Notes: generated by a model from the sequence alone, not told the origin. A DNA stretch of 64,000 nucleotides from Pythium myriotylum (GCA_023091665.1 JALJCQ010000023.1:930001-994000); one strand, 5' to 3'. Positions 1 through 11,347 are shown, counted from the first letter of the stretch. Made by a program: numbers and translations.

Positions 1-561
1 CAACAACAAGAACGACGACAACAACAACAACGACGAATGTCCCGTGCCCACGAATAAGGAGCAGTGGCTATGCAGACCTGCGAGCGGTGAGGTGGCATTC
101 ATCTCCACGGTGGCCAGGTGGGCGTCGGTAGATCAGGAGTGAAGTGTATGGCGAAGGCGGAGCTGTGAGTATACGGGCTTGGGGCGAGTGTTTGATGGAA
201 CGACGGGGTGAGGAGGGCGCCGAGGGGATGGAGAGGTGGCGGAGTGGATGTGGGGCAAGGAATGGAGTGCAGGCGACTTGTGCGGTCTCGGCGAGGTGGT
301 TGATTGTGTGTAGGAGGAATCAGTGTGTAGCGGTGGGTGGGAATGAGCGAAGGGAACGAAGGGACGTTGAAGCGGTTTTGTCGAAGGATTGGGCGTGCGA
401 GTGAGGTTGGTGAGTGCTGTAGTGGTTTTGCGGGAGCATATGGGTACGATGCGAGAGTTTGTTGTGTGTGGAGTGGTGAGTAATGTCTGTTTTTGCTATT
501 TTGCGTGGCGTGGTTGTGATGCATGTTTGTGAGGAGTATGGTGTGTGGTAGGTGGTTGTAT

Positions 562-634
562 GGGGATGTAGCTCAGATGGTAGAGCGCTCGCTTAGCATG
601 CGAGAGGTACTGGGATCGATACCCAGCTTCTCCA
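562..634 (+). tRNA. tRNA-Ala(AGC), unit 1 (reference copy)
   Basis: A 73-nt cloverleaf: 7-bp acceptor with the alanine identity pair G3·U70, D stem GCTC/GAGC, anticodon stem CTCGC/GCGAG, loop TTAGCAT with anticodon AGC at nt 34-36, and a perfect T stem CTGGG/CCCAG. Discriminator A73; CCA is not encoded and there is no intron. The A box begins at nt 8. Two oddities: a U6·U67 mismatch in the acceptor stem, and a T loop reading ATCGATA (A54, A60) where most elongator tRNAs have T54. The 3' end is one nucleotide from tRNA-His, so the two are probably one Pol III transcript. Nt 1-15 are the target and duplication of the retroelements in this window. Unit length 1,526 bp. Confidence 0.97.
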
Positions 635-635
635 G

Positions 636-707
636 GCGTATGTAGTATAGTGGTTAGTACCTCACGTTGTGGCCGTGATATCCCAGGTTCGACTCCTGGC
701 ATACGCA
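636..707 (+). tRNA. tRNA-His(GTG), unit 1 (reference copy)
   Basis: A 72-nt cloverleaf: acceptor GCGTATG/CATACGC fully paired, D stem GTAT/GTAC, anticodon stem TCACG/CGTGA with loop TTGTGGC (anticodon GTG), T stem CCAGG/CCTGG, canonical B box GGTTCGACTCC, discriminator A. The base before it (635) is G, so the G-1 needed by HisRS is present in the DNA although eukaryotes normally add it with Thg1. A T5 Pol III terminator is at 712-716. The spacer after it has a class A CTCACG ladder (751-826) and a long GCCTCC block (881-916). Confidence 0.97.
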
Positions 708-711
708 TCTC

Positions 712-716
712 TTTTT
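712..716 (+). terminator. Pol III oligo-T terminator after tRNA-His, unit 1
   Basis: A run of five T starts 5 nt after the tRNA-His discriminator (context CTCTTTTTGC). There is no T run of four or more between the two tRNAs, which supports a dicistronic transcript. The same run follows every tRNA-His in the window at the same offset. Confidence 0.85.
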
Positions 717-750
717 GCACAACCTATCACATCCGAATCCCCGCAGCTAT

Positions 751-826
751 CACACTCACGCTCACGCTCACGCTCACGCTCACCCACACGCTCACGCTCA
801 CGCTCACCCACACGCTCACGCACACT
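751..826 (+). repeat. CTCACG/CACCCACACG microsatellite ladder (unit 1 example)
   Basis: Hexamer CTCACG repeats interrupted by CACCCACA steps, about 40 bp downstream of each tRNA-His. Copy number varies between units (the shortest forms are in units 9 and 15) and explains much of the unit length variation. The strand is strongly pyrimidine-rich. Confidence 0.9.
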
Positions 827-880
827 TGCGCCTCGACGATCGATCGCCCCCTCTATCTATCGTCCCTATCGAAGCCCTGC

Positions 881-916
881 GCCTCCACCTGCGCCTCCAC
901 CTCCGCCTCCGCCTCC
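881..916 (+). repeat. GCCTCC hexamer block (unit 1 example)
   Basis: Short run of GCCTCC with CACCT/GCGCCT variants, occurring in three main lengths that differ by 6 bp between units. Confidence 0.85.
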
Positions 917-1259
917 GATCTGCACACAGCCGCATTGTTCGTGCCACATGCCACGCCCTTGTCTTCATCTCCAACGCGGACAGAATCGTAGGCCATCCGC
1001 GTCGTGCGTCTCTCGTGCCACGCCTTGGTGACTTTGAAGTGTTGGAGCCCCGTGTTCTATATCCCCCGCATCCCCGTATTCCCGTACCCCCGTATCCTCG
1101 TATCGCCTTATTCCCATGTCCCTACGGCCCGTCCATCATCGACCACCGACCATCGACGCGGCCCCACAGGAGCAAGTCTGAGTAGTATTGTTTCTCTTCA
1201 AGAGCGTGGTGGCTTTGTTGTCTCATCTCCACAGCACAACTCGACACGATAGAGTGCGA

Positions 1260-1276
1260 GGTGGTGGTGGTGGTGG
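1260..1276 (+). repeat. GGT trinucleotide repeat (unit 1 example)
   Basis: Five to six GGT triplets, present in every unit at the start of the G-rich half of the spacer; it could form a weak two-tetrad quadruplex. Confidence 0.8.
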
Positions 1277-1417
1277 CTGTGTATCGATAGCGGCTTCTTG
1301 AGGTCACAGTCACTCGATCGGCTTCCTCCTTGCGATGCGAACGTCGTGTGGCGCTCTACGACGTACTTCCTACGGCCACGACGCGGGGAGAGCGATAGAG
1401 GGACAGGAGAGAGCGAT

Positions 1418-1431
1418 AGAGAGAGAGAGAG
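1418..1431 (+). repeat. GA dinucleotide repeat (unit 1 example)
   Basis: (AG)7 run. It is longer in units 9-12, 28 and 30, and missing together with its flank in units 16-20, so it is a useful unit marker. Confidence 0.85.
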
Positions 1432-1479
1432 CGAGGTGGAGACAATATCGGCAACGACCGATACGAAAACAAAAACAAA

Positions 1480-1563
1480 GTCGAAGACGAAGGCGACGAC
1501 GACGACGACGACGACAACAACGACGACAACAACAAGAACGACGACAACAACAACAACGACGAA
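1480..1563 (+). repeat. GAC/AAC triplet tract (unit 1 example)
   Basis: An imperfect triplet tract of GAC, AAC and GAA, fully purine/C, variable between units (an extra GAAGGCGAC step from unit 2 on; rearranged in units 26, 27 and 29). Translated, it gives runs of Thr, Arg/Gln or Asp/Asn in the three frames, which explains the low-complexity open frames here. Confidence 0.9.
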
Positions 1564-2087
1564 TGTCCCGTGCCCACGAATAAGGAGCAGTGGCTATGCA
1601 GACCTGCGAGCGGTGAGGTGGCATTCATCTCCACGGTGGCCAGGTGGGCGTCGGTAGATCAGGAGTGAAGTGTATGGCGAAGGCGGAGCTGTGAGTATAC
1701 GGGCTTGGGGCGAGTGTTTGATGGAACGACGGGGTGAGGAGGGCGCCGAGGGGATGGAGAGGTGGCGGAGTGGATGTGGGGCAAGGAATGGAGTGCAGGC
1801 GACTTGTGCGGTCTCGGCGAGGTGGTTGATTGTGTGTAGGAGGAATCAGTGTGTAGCGGTGGGTGGGAATGAGCGAAGGGAACGAAGGGACGTTGAAGCG
1901 GTTTTGTCGAAGGATTGGGCGTGCGAGTGAGGTTGGTGAGTGCTGTAGTGGTTTTGCGGGAGCATATGGGTACGATGCGAGAGTTTGTTGTGTGTGGAGT
2001 GGTGAGTAATGTCTGTTTTTGCTATTTTGCGTGGCGTGGTTGTGATGCATGTTTGTGAGGAGTATGGTGTGTGGTAGGTGGTTGTAT

Positions 2088-2160
2088 GGGGATGTAGCTC
2101 AGATGGTAGAGCGCTCGCTTAGCATGCGAGAGGTACTGGGATCGATACCCAGCTTCTCCA
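2088..2160 (+). tRNA. tRNA-Ala(AGC), unit 2
   Basis: Same sequence by eye as the unit 1 gene, including G3·U70 and the A54/A60 T loop. Unit length 1,538 bp. Confidence 0.97.
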
Positions 2161-2161
2161 G

Positions 2162-2233
2162 GCGTATGTAGTATAGTGGTTAGTACCTCACGTTGTGGCC
2201 GTGATATCCCAGGTTCGACTCCTGGCATACGCA
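2162..2233 (+). tRNA. tRNA-His(GTG), unit 2
   Basis: Matches the unit 1 gene; G-1 at 2161, T5 at 2238-2242. The following CTCACG ladder is class B (a CACCCA step replaces two hexamers); the GCCTCC block is long. First unit with the extra GAAGGCGAC step in the triplet tract. Confidence 0.97.
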
Positions 2234-3625
2234 TCTCTTTTTGCACAACCTATCACATCCGAATCCCCGCAGCTATCACACTCACGCTCACCCACACGCT
2301 CACGCTCACCCACACGCTCACGCTCACGCTCACCCACACGCTCACGCACACTTGCGCCTCGACGATCGATCGCCCCCTCTATCTATCGTCCCTATCGAAG
2401 CCCTGCGCCTCCACCTGCGCCTCCACCTCCGCCTCCGCCTCCGATCTGCACACAGCCGCATTGTTCGTGCCACATGCCACGCCCTTGTCTTCATCTCCAA
2501 CGCGGACAGAATCGTAGGCCATCCGCGTCGTGCGTCTCTCGTGCCACGCCTTGGTGACTTTGAAGTGTTGGAGCCCCGTGTTCTATATCCCCCGCATCCC
2601 CGTATTCCCGTACCCCCGTATCCTCGTATCGCCTTATTCCCATGTCCCTACGGCCCGTCCATCATCGACCACCGACCATCGACGCGGCCCCACAGGAGCA
2701 AGTCTGAGTAGTATTGTTTCTCTTCAAGAGCGTGGTGGCTTTGTTGTCTCATCTCCACAGCACAACTCGACACGATAGAGTGCGAGGTGGTGGTGGTGGT
2801 GGCTGTGTATCGATAGCGGCTTCTTGAGGTCACAGTCACTCGATCGGCTTCCTCCTTGCGATGCGAACGTCGTGTGGCGCTCTACGACGTACTTCCTACG
2901 GCCACGACGCGGGGAGAGCGATAGAGGGACAGGAGAGAGCGATAGAGAGAGAGAGAGCGAGGTGGAGACAATATCGGCAACGACCGATACGAAAACAAAA
3001 ACAAAGTCGAAGACGAAGGCGACGACGAAGGCGACGACGACGACGACGACGACAACAACGACGACAACAACAAGAACGACGACAACAACAACAACGACGA
3101 ATGTCCCGTGCCCACGAATAAGGAGCAGTGGCTATGCAGACCTGCGAGCGGTGAGGTGGCATTCATCTCCACGGTGGCCAGGTGGGCGTCGGTAGATCAG
3201 GAGTGAAGTGTATGGCGAAGGCGGAGCTGTGAGTATACGGGCTTGGGGCGAGTGTTTGATGGAACGACGGGGTGAGGAGGGCGCCGAGGGGATGGAGAGG
3301 TGGCGGAGTGGATGTGGGGCAAGGAATGGAGTGCAGGCGACTTGTGCGGTCTCGGCGAGGTGGTTGATTGTGTGTAGGAGGAATCAGTGTGTAGCGGTGG
3401 GTGGGAATGAGCGAAGGGAACGAAGGGACGTTGAAGCGGTTTTGTCGAAGGATTGGGCGTGCGAGTGAGGTTGGTGAGTGCTGTAGTGGTTTTGCGGGAG
3501 CATATGGGTACGATGCGAGAGTTTGTTGTGTGTGGAGTGGTGAGTAATGTCTGTTTTTGCTATTTTGCGTGGCGTGGTTGTGATGCATGTTTGTGAGGAG
3601 TATGGTGTGTGGTAGGTGGTTGTAT

Positions 3626-3698
3626 GGGGATGTAGCTCAGATGGTAGAGCGCTCGCTTAGCATGCGAGAGGTACTGGGATCGATACCCAGCTTCTCCA
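3626..3698 (+). tRNA. tRNA-Ala(AGC), unit 3
   Basis: Matches unit 1. Unit length 1,532 bp; start of a run of near-identical units 3-5. Confidence 0.97.
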
Positions 3699-3699
3699 G

Positions 3700-3771
3700 G
3701 CGTATGTAGTATAGTGGTTAGTACCTCACGTTGTGGCCGTGATATCCCAGGTTCGACTCCTGGCATACGCA
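3700..3771 (+). tRNA. tRNA-His(GTG), unit 3
   Basis: Matches unit 1; G-1 at 3699, T5 at 3776-3780. Class B ladder, medium GCCTCC block. Confidence 0.97.
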
Positions 3772-5157
3772 TCTCTTTTTGCACAACCTATCACATCCGA
3801 ATCCCCGCAGCTATCACACTCACGCTCACCCACACGCTCACGCTCACCCACACGCTCACGCTCACGCTCACCCACACGCTCACGCACACTTGCGCCTCGA
3901 CGATCGATCGCCCCCTCTATCTATCGTCCCTATCGAAGCCCTGCGCCTCCACCTGCGCCTCCGCCTCCGCCTCCGATCTGCACACAGCCGCATTGTTCGT
4001 GCCACATGCCACGCCCTTGTCTTCATCTCCAACGCGGACAGAATCGTAGGCCATCCGCGTCGTGCGTCTCTCGTGCCACGCCTTGGTGACTTTGAAGTGT
4101 TGGAGCCCCGTGTTCTATATCCCCCGCATCCCCGTATTCCCGTACCCCCGTATCCTCGTATCGCCTTATTCCCATGTCCCTACGGCCCGTCCATCATCGA
4201 CCACCGACCATCGACGCGGCCCCACAGGAGCAAGTCTGAGTAGTATTGTTTCTCTTCAAGAGCGTGGTGGCTTTGTTGTCTCATCTCCACAGCACAACTC
4301 GACACGATAGAGTGCGAGGTGGTGGTGGTGGTGGCTGTGTATCGATAGCGGCTTCTTGAGGTCACAGTCACTCGATCGGCTTCCTCCTTGCGATGCGAAC
4401 GTCGTGTGGCGCTCTACGACGTACTTCCTACGGCCACGACGCGGGGAGAGCGATAGAGGGACAGGAGAGAGCGATAGAGAGAGAGAGAGCGAGGTGGAGA
4501 CAATATCGGCAACGACCGATACGAAAACAAAAACAAAGTCGAAGACGAAGGCGACGACGAAGGCGACGACGACGACGACGACGACAACAACGACGACAAC
4601 AACAAGAACGACGACAACAACAACAACGACGAATGTCCCGTGCCCACGAATAAGGAGCAGTGGCTATGCAGACCTGCGAGCGGTGAGGTGGCATTCATCT
4701 CCACGGTGGCCAGGTGGGCGTCGGTAGATCAGGAGTGAAGTGTATGGCGAAGGCGGAGCTGTGAGTATACGGGCTTGGGGCGAGTGTTTGATGGAACGAC
4801 GGGGTGAGGAGGGCGCCGAGGGGATGGAGAGGTGGCGGAGTGGATGTGGGGCAAGGAATGGAGTGCAGGCGACTTGTGCGGTCTCGGCGAGGTGGTTGAT
4901 TGTGTGTAGGAGGAATCAGTGTGTAGCGGTGGGTGGGAATGAGCGAAGGGAACGAAGGGACGTTGAAGCGGTTTTGTCGAAGGATTGGGCGTGCGAGTGA
5001 GGTTGGTGAGTGCTGTAGTGGTTTTGCGGGAGCATATGGGTACGATGCGAGAGTTTGTTGTGTGTGGAGTGGTGAGTAATGTCTGTTTTTGCTATTTTGC
5101 GTGGCGTGGTTGTGATGCATGTTTGTGAGGAGTATGGTGTGTGGTAGGTGGTTGTAT

Positions 5158-5230
5158 GGGGATGTAGCTCAGATGGTAGAGCGCTCGCTTAGCATGCGAG
5201 AGGTACTGGGATCGATACCCAGCTTCTCCA
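5158..5230 (+). tRNA. tRNA-Ala(AGC), unit 4
   Basis: Matches unit 1. Unit length 1,532 bp. Confidence 0.97.
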
Positions 5231-5231
5231 G

Positions 5232-5303
5232 GCGTATGTAGTATAGTGGTTAGTACCTCACGTTGTGGCCGTGATATCCCAGGTTCGACTCCTGGCATAC
5301 GCA
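5232..5303 (+). tRNA. tRNA-His(GTG), unit 4
   Basis: Matches unit 1; G-1 at 5231, T5 at 5308-5312. Class B ladder, medium GCCTCC block. Confidence 0.97.
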
Positions 5304-6689
5304 TCTCTTTTTGCACAACCTATCACATCCGAATCCCCGCAGCTATCACACTCACGCTCACCCACACGCTCACGCTCACCCACACGCTCACGCTCACGCT
5401 CACCCACACGCTCACGCACACTTGCGCCTCGACGATCGATCGCCCCCTCTATCTATCGTCCCTATCGAAGCCCTGCGCCTCCACCTGCGCCTCCGCCTCC
5501 GCCTCCGATCTGCACACAGCCGCATTGTTCGTGCCACATGCCACGCCCTTGTCTTCATCTCCAACGCGGACAGAATCGTAGGCCATCCGCGTCGTGCGTC
5601 TCTCGTGCCACGCCTTGGTGACTTTGAAGTGTTGGAGCCCCGTGTTCTATATCCCCCGCATCCCCGTATTCCCGTACCCCCGTATCCTCGTATCGCCTTA
5701 TTCCCATGTCCCTACGGCCCGTCCATCATCGACCACCGACCATCGACGCGGCCCCACAGGAGCAAGTCTGAGTAGTATTGTTTCTCTTCAAGAGCGTGGT
5801 GGCTTTGTTGTCTCATCTCCACAGCACAACTCGACACGATAGAGTGCGAGGTGGTGGTGGTGGTGGCTGTGTATCGATAGCGGCTTCTTGAGGTCACAGT
5901 CACTCGATCGGCTTCCTCCTTGCGATGCGAACGTCGTGTGGCGCTCTACGACGTACTTCCTACGGCCACGACGCGGGGAGAGCGATAGAGGGACAGGAGA
6001 GAGCGATAGAGAGAGAGAGAGCGAGGTGGAGACAATATCGGCAACGACCGATACGAAAACAAAAACAAAGTCGAAGACGAAGGCGACGACGAAGGCGACG
6101 ACGACGACGACGACGACAACAACGACGACAACAACAAGAACGACGACAACAACAACAACGACGAATGTCCCGTGCCCACGAATAAGGAGCAGTGGCTATG
6201 CAGACCTGCGAGCGGTGAGGTGGCATTCATCTCCACGGTGGCCAGGTGGGCGTCGGTAGATCAGGAGTGAAGTGTATGGCGAAGGCGGAGCTGTGAGTAT
6301 ACGGGCTTGGGGCGAGTGTTTGATGGAACGACGGGGTGAGGAGGGCGCCGAGGGGATGGAGAGGTGGCGGAGTGGATGTGGGGCAAGGAATGGAGTGCAG
6401 GCGACTTGTGCGGTCTCGGCGAGGTGGTTGATTGTGTGTAGGAGGAATCAGTGTGTAGCGGTGGGTGGGAATGAGCGAAGGGAACGAAGGGACGTTGAAG
6501 CGGTTTTGTCGAAGGATTGGGCGTGCGAGTGAGGTTGGTGAGTGCTGTAGTGGTTTTGCGGGAGCATATGGGTACGATGCGAGAGTTTGTTGTGTGTGGA
6601 GTGGTGAGTAATGTCTGTTTTTGCTATTTTGCGTGGCGTGGTTGTGATGCATGTTTGTGAGGAGTATGGTGTGTGGTAGGTGGTTGTAT

Positions 6690-6762
6690 GGGGATGTAGC
6701 TCAGATGGTAGAGCGCTCGCTTAGCATGCGAGAGGTACTGGGATCGATACCCAGCTTCTCCA
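6690..6762 (+). tRNA. tRNA-Ala(AGC), unit 5
   Basis: Matches unit 1. Unit length 1,532 bp. Confidence 0.97.
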
Positions 6763-6763
6763 G

Positions 6764-6835
6764 GCGTATGTAGTATAGTGGTTAGTACCTCACGTTGTGG
6801 CCGTGATATCCCAGGTTCGACTCCTGGCATACGCA
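6764..6835 (+). tRNA. tRNA-His(GTG), unit 5
   Basis: Matches unit 1; G-1 at 6763, T5 at 6840-6844. The spacer has a private change, GACAACATCGG instead of GACAATATCGG, near 7568. Confidence 0.97.
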
Positions 6836-8221
6836 TCTCTTTTTGCACAACCTATCACATCCGAATCCCCGCAGCTATCACACTCACGCTCACCCACACG
6901 CTCACGCTCACCCACACGCTCACGCTCACGCTCACCCACACGCTCACGCACACTTGCGCCTCGACGATCGATCGCCCCCTCTATCTATCGTCCCTATCGA
7001 AGCCCTGCGCCTCCACCTGCGCCTCCGCCTCCGCCTCCGATCTGCACACAGCCGCATTGTTCGTGCCACATGCCACGCCCTTGTCTTCATCTCCAACGCG
7101 GACAGAATCGTAGGCCATCCGCGTCGTGCGTCTCTCGTGCCACGCCTTGGTGACTTTGAAGTGTTGGAGCCCCGTGTTCTATATCCCCCGCATCCCCGTA
7201 TTCCCGTACCCCCGTATCCTCGTATCGCCTTATTCCCATGTCCCTACGGCCCGTCCATCATCGACCACCGACCATCGACGCGGCCCCACAGGAGCAAGTC
7301 TGAGTAGTATTGTTTCTCTTCAAGAGCGTGGTGGCTTTGTTGTCTCATCTCCACAGCACAACTCGACACGATAGAGTGCGAGGTGGTGGTGGTGGTGGCT
7401 GTGTATCGATAGCGGCTTCTTGAGGTCACAGTCACTCGATCGGCTTCCTCCTTGCGATGCGAACGTCGTGTGGCGCTCTACGACGTACTTCCTACGGCCA
7501 CGACGCGGGGAGAGCGATAGAGGGACAGGAGAGAGCGATAGAGAGAGAGAGAGCGAGGTGGAGACAACATCGGCAACGACCGATACGAAAACAAAAACAA
7601 AGTCGAAGACGAAGGCGACGACGAAGGCGACGACGACGACGACGACGACAACAACGACGACAACAACAAGAACGACGACAACAACAACAACGACGAATGT
7701 CCCGTGCCCACGAATAAGGAGCAGTGGCTATGCAGACCTGCGAGCGGTGAGGTGGCATTCATCTCCACGGTGGCCAGGTGGGCGTCGGTAGATCAGGAGT
7801 GAAGTGTATGGCGAAGGCGGAGCTGTGAGTATACGGGCTTGGGGCGAGTGTTTGATGGAACGACGGGGTGAGGAGGGCGCCGAGGGGATGGAGAGGTGGC
7901 GGAGTGGATGTGGGGCAAGGAATGGAGTGCAGGCGACTTGTGCGGTCTCGGCGAGGTGGTTGATTGTGTGTAGGAGGAATCAGTGTGTAGCGGTGGGTGG
8001 GAATGAGCGAAGGGAACGAAGGGACGTTGAAGCGGTTTTGTCGAAGGATTGGGCGTGCGAGTGAGGTTGGTGAGTGCTGTAGTGGTTTTGCGGGAGCATA
8101 TGGGTACGATGCGAGAGTTTGTTGTGTGTGGAGTGGTGAGTAATGTCTGTTTTTGCTATTTTGCGTGGCGTGGTTGTGATGCATGTTTGTGAGGAGTATG
8201 GTGTGTGGTAGGTGGTTGTAT

Positions 8222-8294
8222 GGGGATGTAGCTCAGATGGTAGAGCGCTCGCTTAGCATGCGAGAGGTACTGGGATCGATACCCAGCTTCTCCA
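8222..8294 (+). tRNA. tRNA-Ala(AGC), unit 6
   Basis: Matches unit 1. Unit length 1,538 bp. Confidence 0.97.
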
Positions 8295-8295
8295 G

Positions 8296-8367
8296 GCGTA
8301 TGTAGTATAGTGGTTAGTACCTCACGTTGTGGCCGTGATATCCCAGGTTCGACTCCTGGCATACGCA
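8296..8367 (+). tRNA. tRNA-His(GTG), unit 6
   Basis: Matches unit 1; G-1 at 8295, T5 at 8372-8376. The spacer carries the TTGGAACCCC variant (TTGGAGCCCC in most units) and a long GCCTCC block. Confidence 0.97.
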
Positions 8368-9759
8368 TCTCTTTTTGCACAACCTATCACATCCGAATCC
8401 CCGCAGCTATCACACTCACGCTCACCCACACGCTCACGCTCACCCACACGCTCACGCTCACGCTCACCCACACGCTCACGCACACTTGCGCCTCGACGAT
8501 CGATCGCCCCCTCTATCTATCGTCCCTATCGAAGCCCTGCGCCTCCACCTGCGCCTCCACCTCCGCCTCCGCCTCCGATCTGCACACAGCCGCATTGTTC
8601 GTGCCACATGCCACGCCCTTGTCTTCATCTCCAACGCGGACAGAATCGTAGGCCATCCGCGTCGTGCGTCTCTCGTGCCACGCCTTGGTGACTTTGAAGT
8701 GTTGGAACCCCGTGTTCTATATCCCCCGCATCCCCGTATTCCCGTACCCCCGTATCCTCGTATCGCCTTATTCCCATGTCCCTACGGCCCGTCCATCATC
8801 GACCACCGACCATCGACGCGGCCCCACAGGAGCAAGTCTGAGTAGTATTGTTTCTCTTCAAGAGCGTGGTGGCTTTGTTGTCTCATCTCCACAGCACAAC
8901 TCGACACGATAGAGTGCGAGGTGGTGGTGGTGGTGGCTGTGTATCGATAGCGGCTTCTTGAGGTCACAGTCACTCGATCGGCTTCCTCCTTGCGATGCGA
9001 ACGTCGTGTGGCGCTCTACGACGTACTTCCTACGGCCACGACGCGGGGAGAGCGATAGAGGGACAGGAGAGAGCGATAGAGAGAGAGAGAGCGAGGTGGA
9101 GACAATATCGGCAACGACCGATACGAAAACAAAAACAAAGTCGAAGACGAAGGCGACGACGAAGGCGACGACGACGACGACGACGACAACAACGACGACA
9201 ACAACAAGAACGACGACAACAACAACAACGACGAATGTCCCGTGCCCACGAATAAGGAGCAGTGGCTATGCAGACCTGCGAGCGGTGAGGTGGCATTCAT
9301 CTCCACGGTGGCCAGGTGGGCGTCGGTAGATCAGGAGTGAAGTGTATGGCGAAGGCGGAGCTGTGAGTATACGGGCTTGGGGCGAGTGTTTGATGGAACG
9401 ACGGGGTGAGGAGGGCGCCGAGGGGATGGAGAGGTGGCGGAGTGGATGTGGGGCAAGGAATGGAGTGCAGGCGACTTGTGCGGTCTCGGCGAGGTGGTTG
9501 ATTGTGTGTAGGAGGAATCAGTGTGTAGCGGTGGGTGGGAATGAGCGAAGGGAACGAAGGGACGTTGAAGCGGTTTTGTCGAAGGATTGGGCGTGCGAGT
9601 GAGGTTGGTGAGTGCTGTAGTGGTTTTGCGGGAGCATATGGGTACGATGCGAGAGTTTGTTGTGTGTGGAGTGGTGAGTAATGTCTGTTTTTGCTATTTT
9701 GCGTGGCGTGGTTGTGATGCATGTTTGTGAGGAGTATGGTGTGTGGTAGGTGGTTGTAT

Positions 9760-9832
9760 GGGGATGTAGCTCAGATGGTAGAGCGCTCGCTTAGCATGCG
9801 AGAGGTACTGGGATCGATACCCAGCTTCTCCA
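9760..9832 (+). tRNA. tRNA-Ala(AGC), unit 7
   Basis: Matches unit 1. Unit length 1,514 bp. Confidence 0.97.
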
Positions 9833-9833
9833 G

Positions 9834-9905
9834 GCGTATGTAGTATAGTGGTTAGTACCTCACGTTGTGGCCGTGATATCCCAGGTTCGACTCCTGGCAT
9901 ACGCA
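9834..9905 (+). tRNA. tRNA-His(GTG), unit 7
   Basis: Matches unit 1; G-1 at 9833, T5 at 9910-9914. The CTCACG ladder is 18 bp shorter than class B. Confidence 0.97.
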
Positions 9906-11273
9906 TCTCTTTTTGCACAACCTATCACATCCGAATCCCCGCAGCTATCACACTCACGCTCACCCACACGCTCACGCTCACGCTCACCCACACGCTCACG
10001 CACACTTGCGCCTCGACGATCGATCGCCCCCTCTATCTATCGTCCCTATCGAAGCCCTGCGCCTCCACCTGCGCCTCCGCCTCCGCCTCCGATCTGCACA
10101 CAGCCGCATTGTTCGTGCCACATGCCACGCCCTTGTCTTCATCTCCAACGCGGACAGAATCGTAGGCCATCCGCGTCGTGCGTCTCTCGTGCCACGCCTT
10201 GGTGACTTTGAAGTGTTGGAGCCCCGTGTTCTATATCCCCCGCATCCCCGTATTCCCGTACCCCCGTATCCTCGTATCGCCTTATTCCCATGTCCCTACG
10301 GCCCGTCCATCATCGACCACCGACCATCGACGCGGCCCCACAGGAGCAAGTCTGAGTAGTATTGTTTCTCTTCAAGAGCGTGGTGGCTTTGTTGTCTCAT
10401 CTCCACAGCACAACTCGACACGATAGAGTGCGAGGTGGTGGTGGTGGTGGCTGTGTATCGATAGCGGCTTCTTGAGGTCACAGTCACTCGATCGGCTTCC
10501 TCCTTGCGATGCGAACGTCGTGTGGCGCTCTACGACGTACTTCCTACGGCCACGACGCGGGGAGAGCGATAGAGGGACAGGAGAGAGCGATAGAGAGAGA
10601 GAGAGCGAGGTGGAGACAATATCGGCAACGACCGATACGAAAACAAAAACAAAGTCGAAGACGAAGGCGACGACGAAGGCGACGACGACGACGACGACGA
10701 CAACAACGACGACAACAACAAGAACGACGACAACAACAACAACGACGAATGTCCCGTGCCCACGAATAAGGAGCAGTGGCTATGCAGACCTGCGAGCGGT
10801 GAGGTGGCATTCATCTCCACGGTGGCCAGGTGGGCGTCGGTAGATCAGGAGTGAAGTGTATGGCGAAGGCGGAGCTGTGAGTATACGGGCTTGGGGCGAG
10901 TGTTTGATGGAACGACGGGGTGAGGAGGGCGCCGAGGGGATGGAGAGGTGGCGGAGTGGATGTGGGGCAAGGAATGGAGTGCAGGCGACTTGTGCGGTCT
11001 CGGCGAGGTGGTTGATTGTGTGTAGGAGGAATCAGTGTGTAGCGGTGGGTGGGAATGAGCGAAGGGAACGAAGGGACGTTGAAGCGGTTTTGTCGAAGGA
11101 TTGGGCGTGCGAGTGAGGTTGGTGAGTGCTGTAGTGGTTTTGCGGGAGCATATGGGTACGATGCGAGAGTTTGTTGTGTGTGGAGTGGTGAGTAATGTCT
11201 GTTTTTGCTATTTTGCGTGGCGTGGTTGTGATGCATGTTTGTGAGGAGTATGGTGTGTGGTAGGTGGTTGTAT

Positions 11274-11346
11274 GGGGATGTAGCTCAGATGGTAGAGCGC
11301 TCGCTTAGCATGCGAGAGGTACTGGGATCGATACCCAGCTTCTCCA
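11274..11346 (+). tRNA. tRNA-Ala(AGC), unit 8
   Basis: Matches unit 1. Unit length 1,538 bp. Confidence 0.97.
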
Positions 11347-11347
11347 G

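Noticed and set aside
99..524. Repeated open frames of ~60-156 codons in every spacer, on both strands
   Set aside because: They are many overlapping frames over the same low-complexity, strand-skewed DNA (Thr, Arg/Gln, Ser, His-Ala and Pro runs). They change length with the simple repeats, often start at non-ATG codons or cross the tRNAs, and show no domain.
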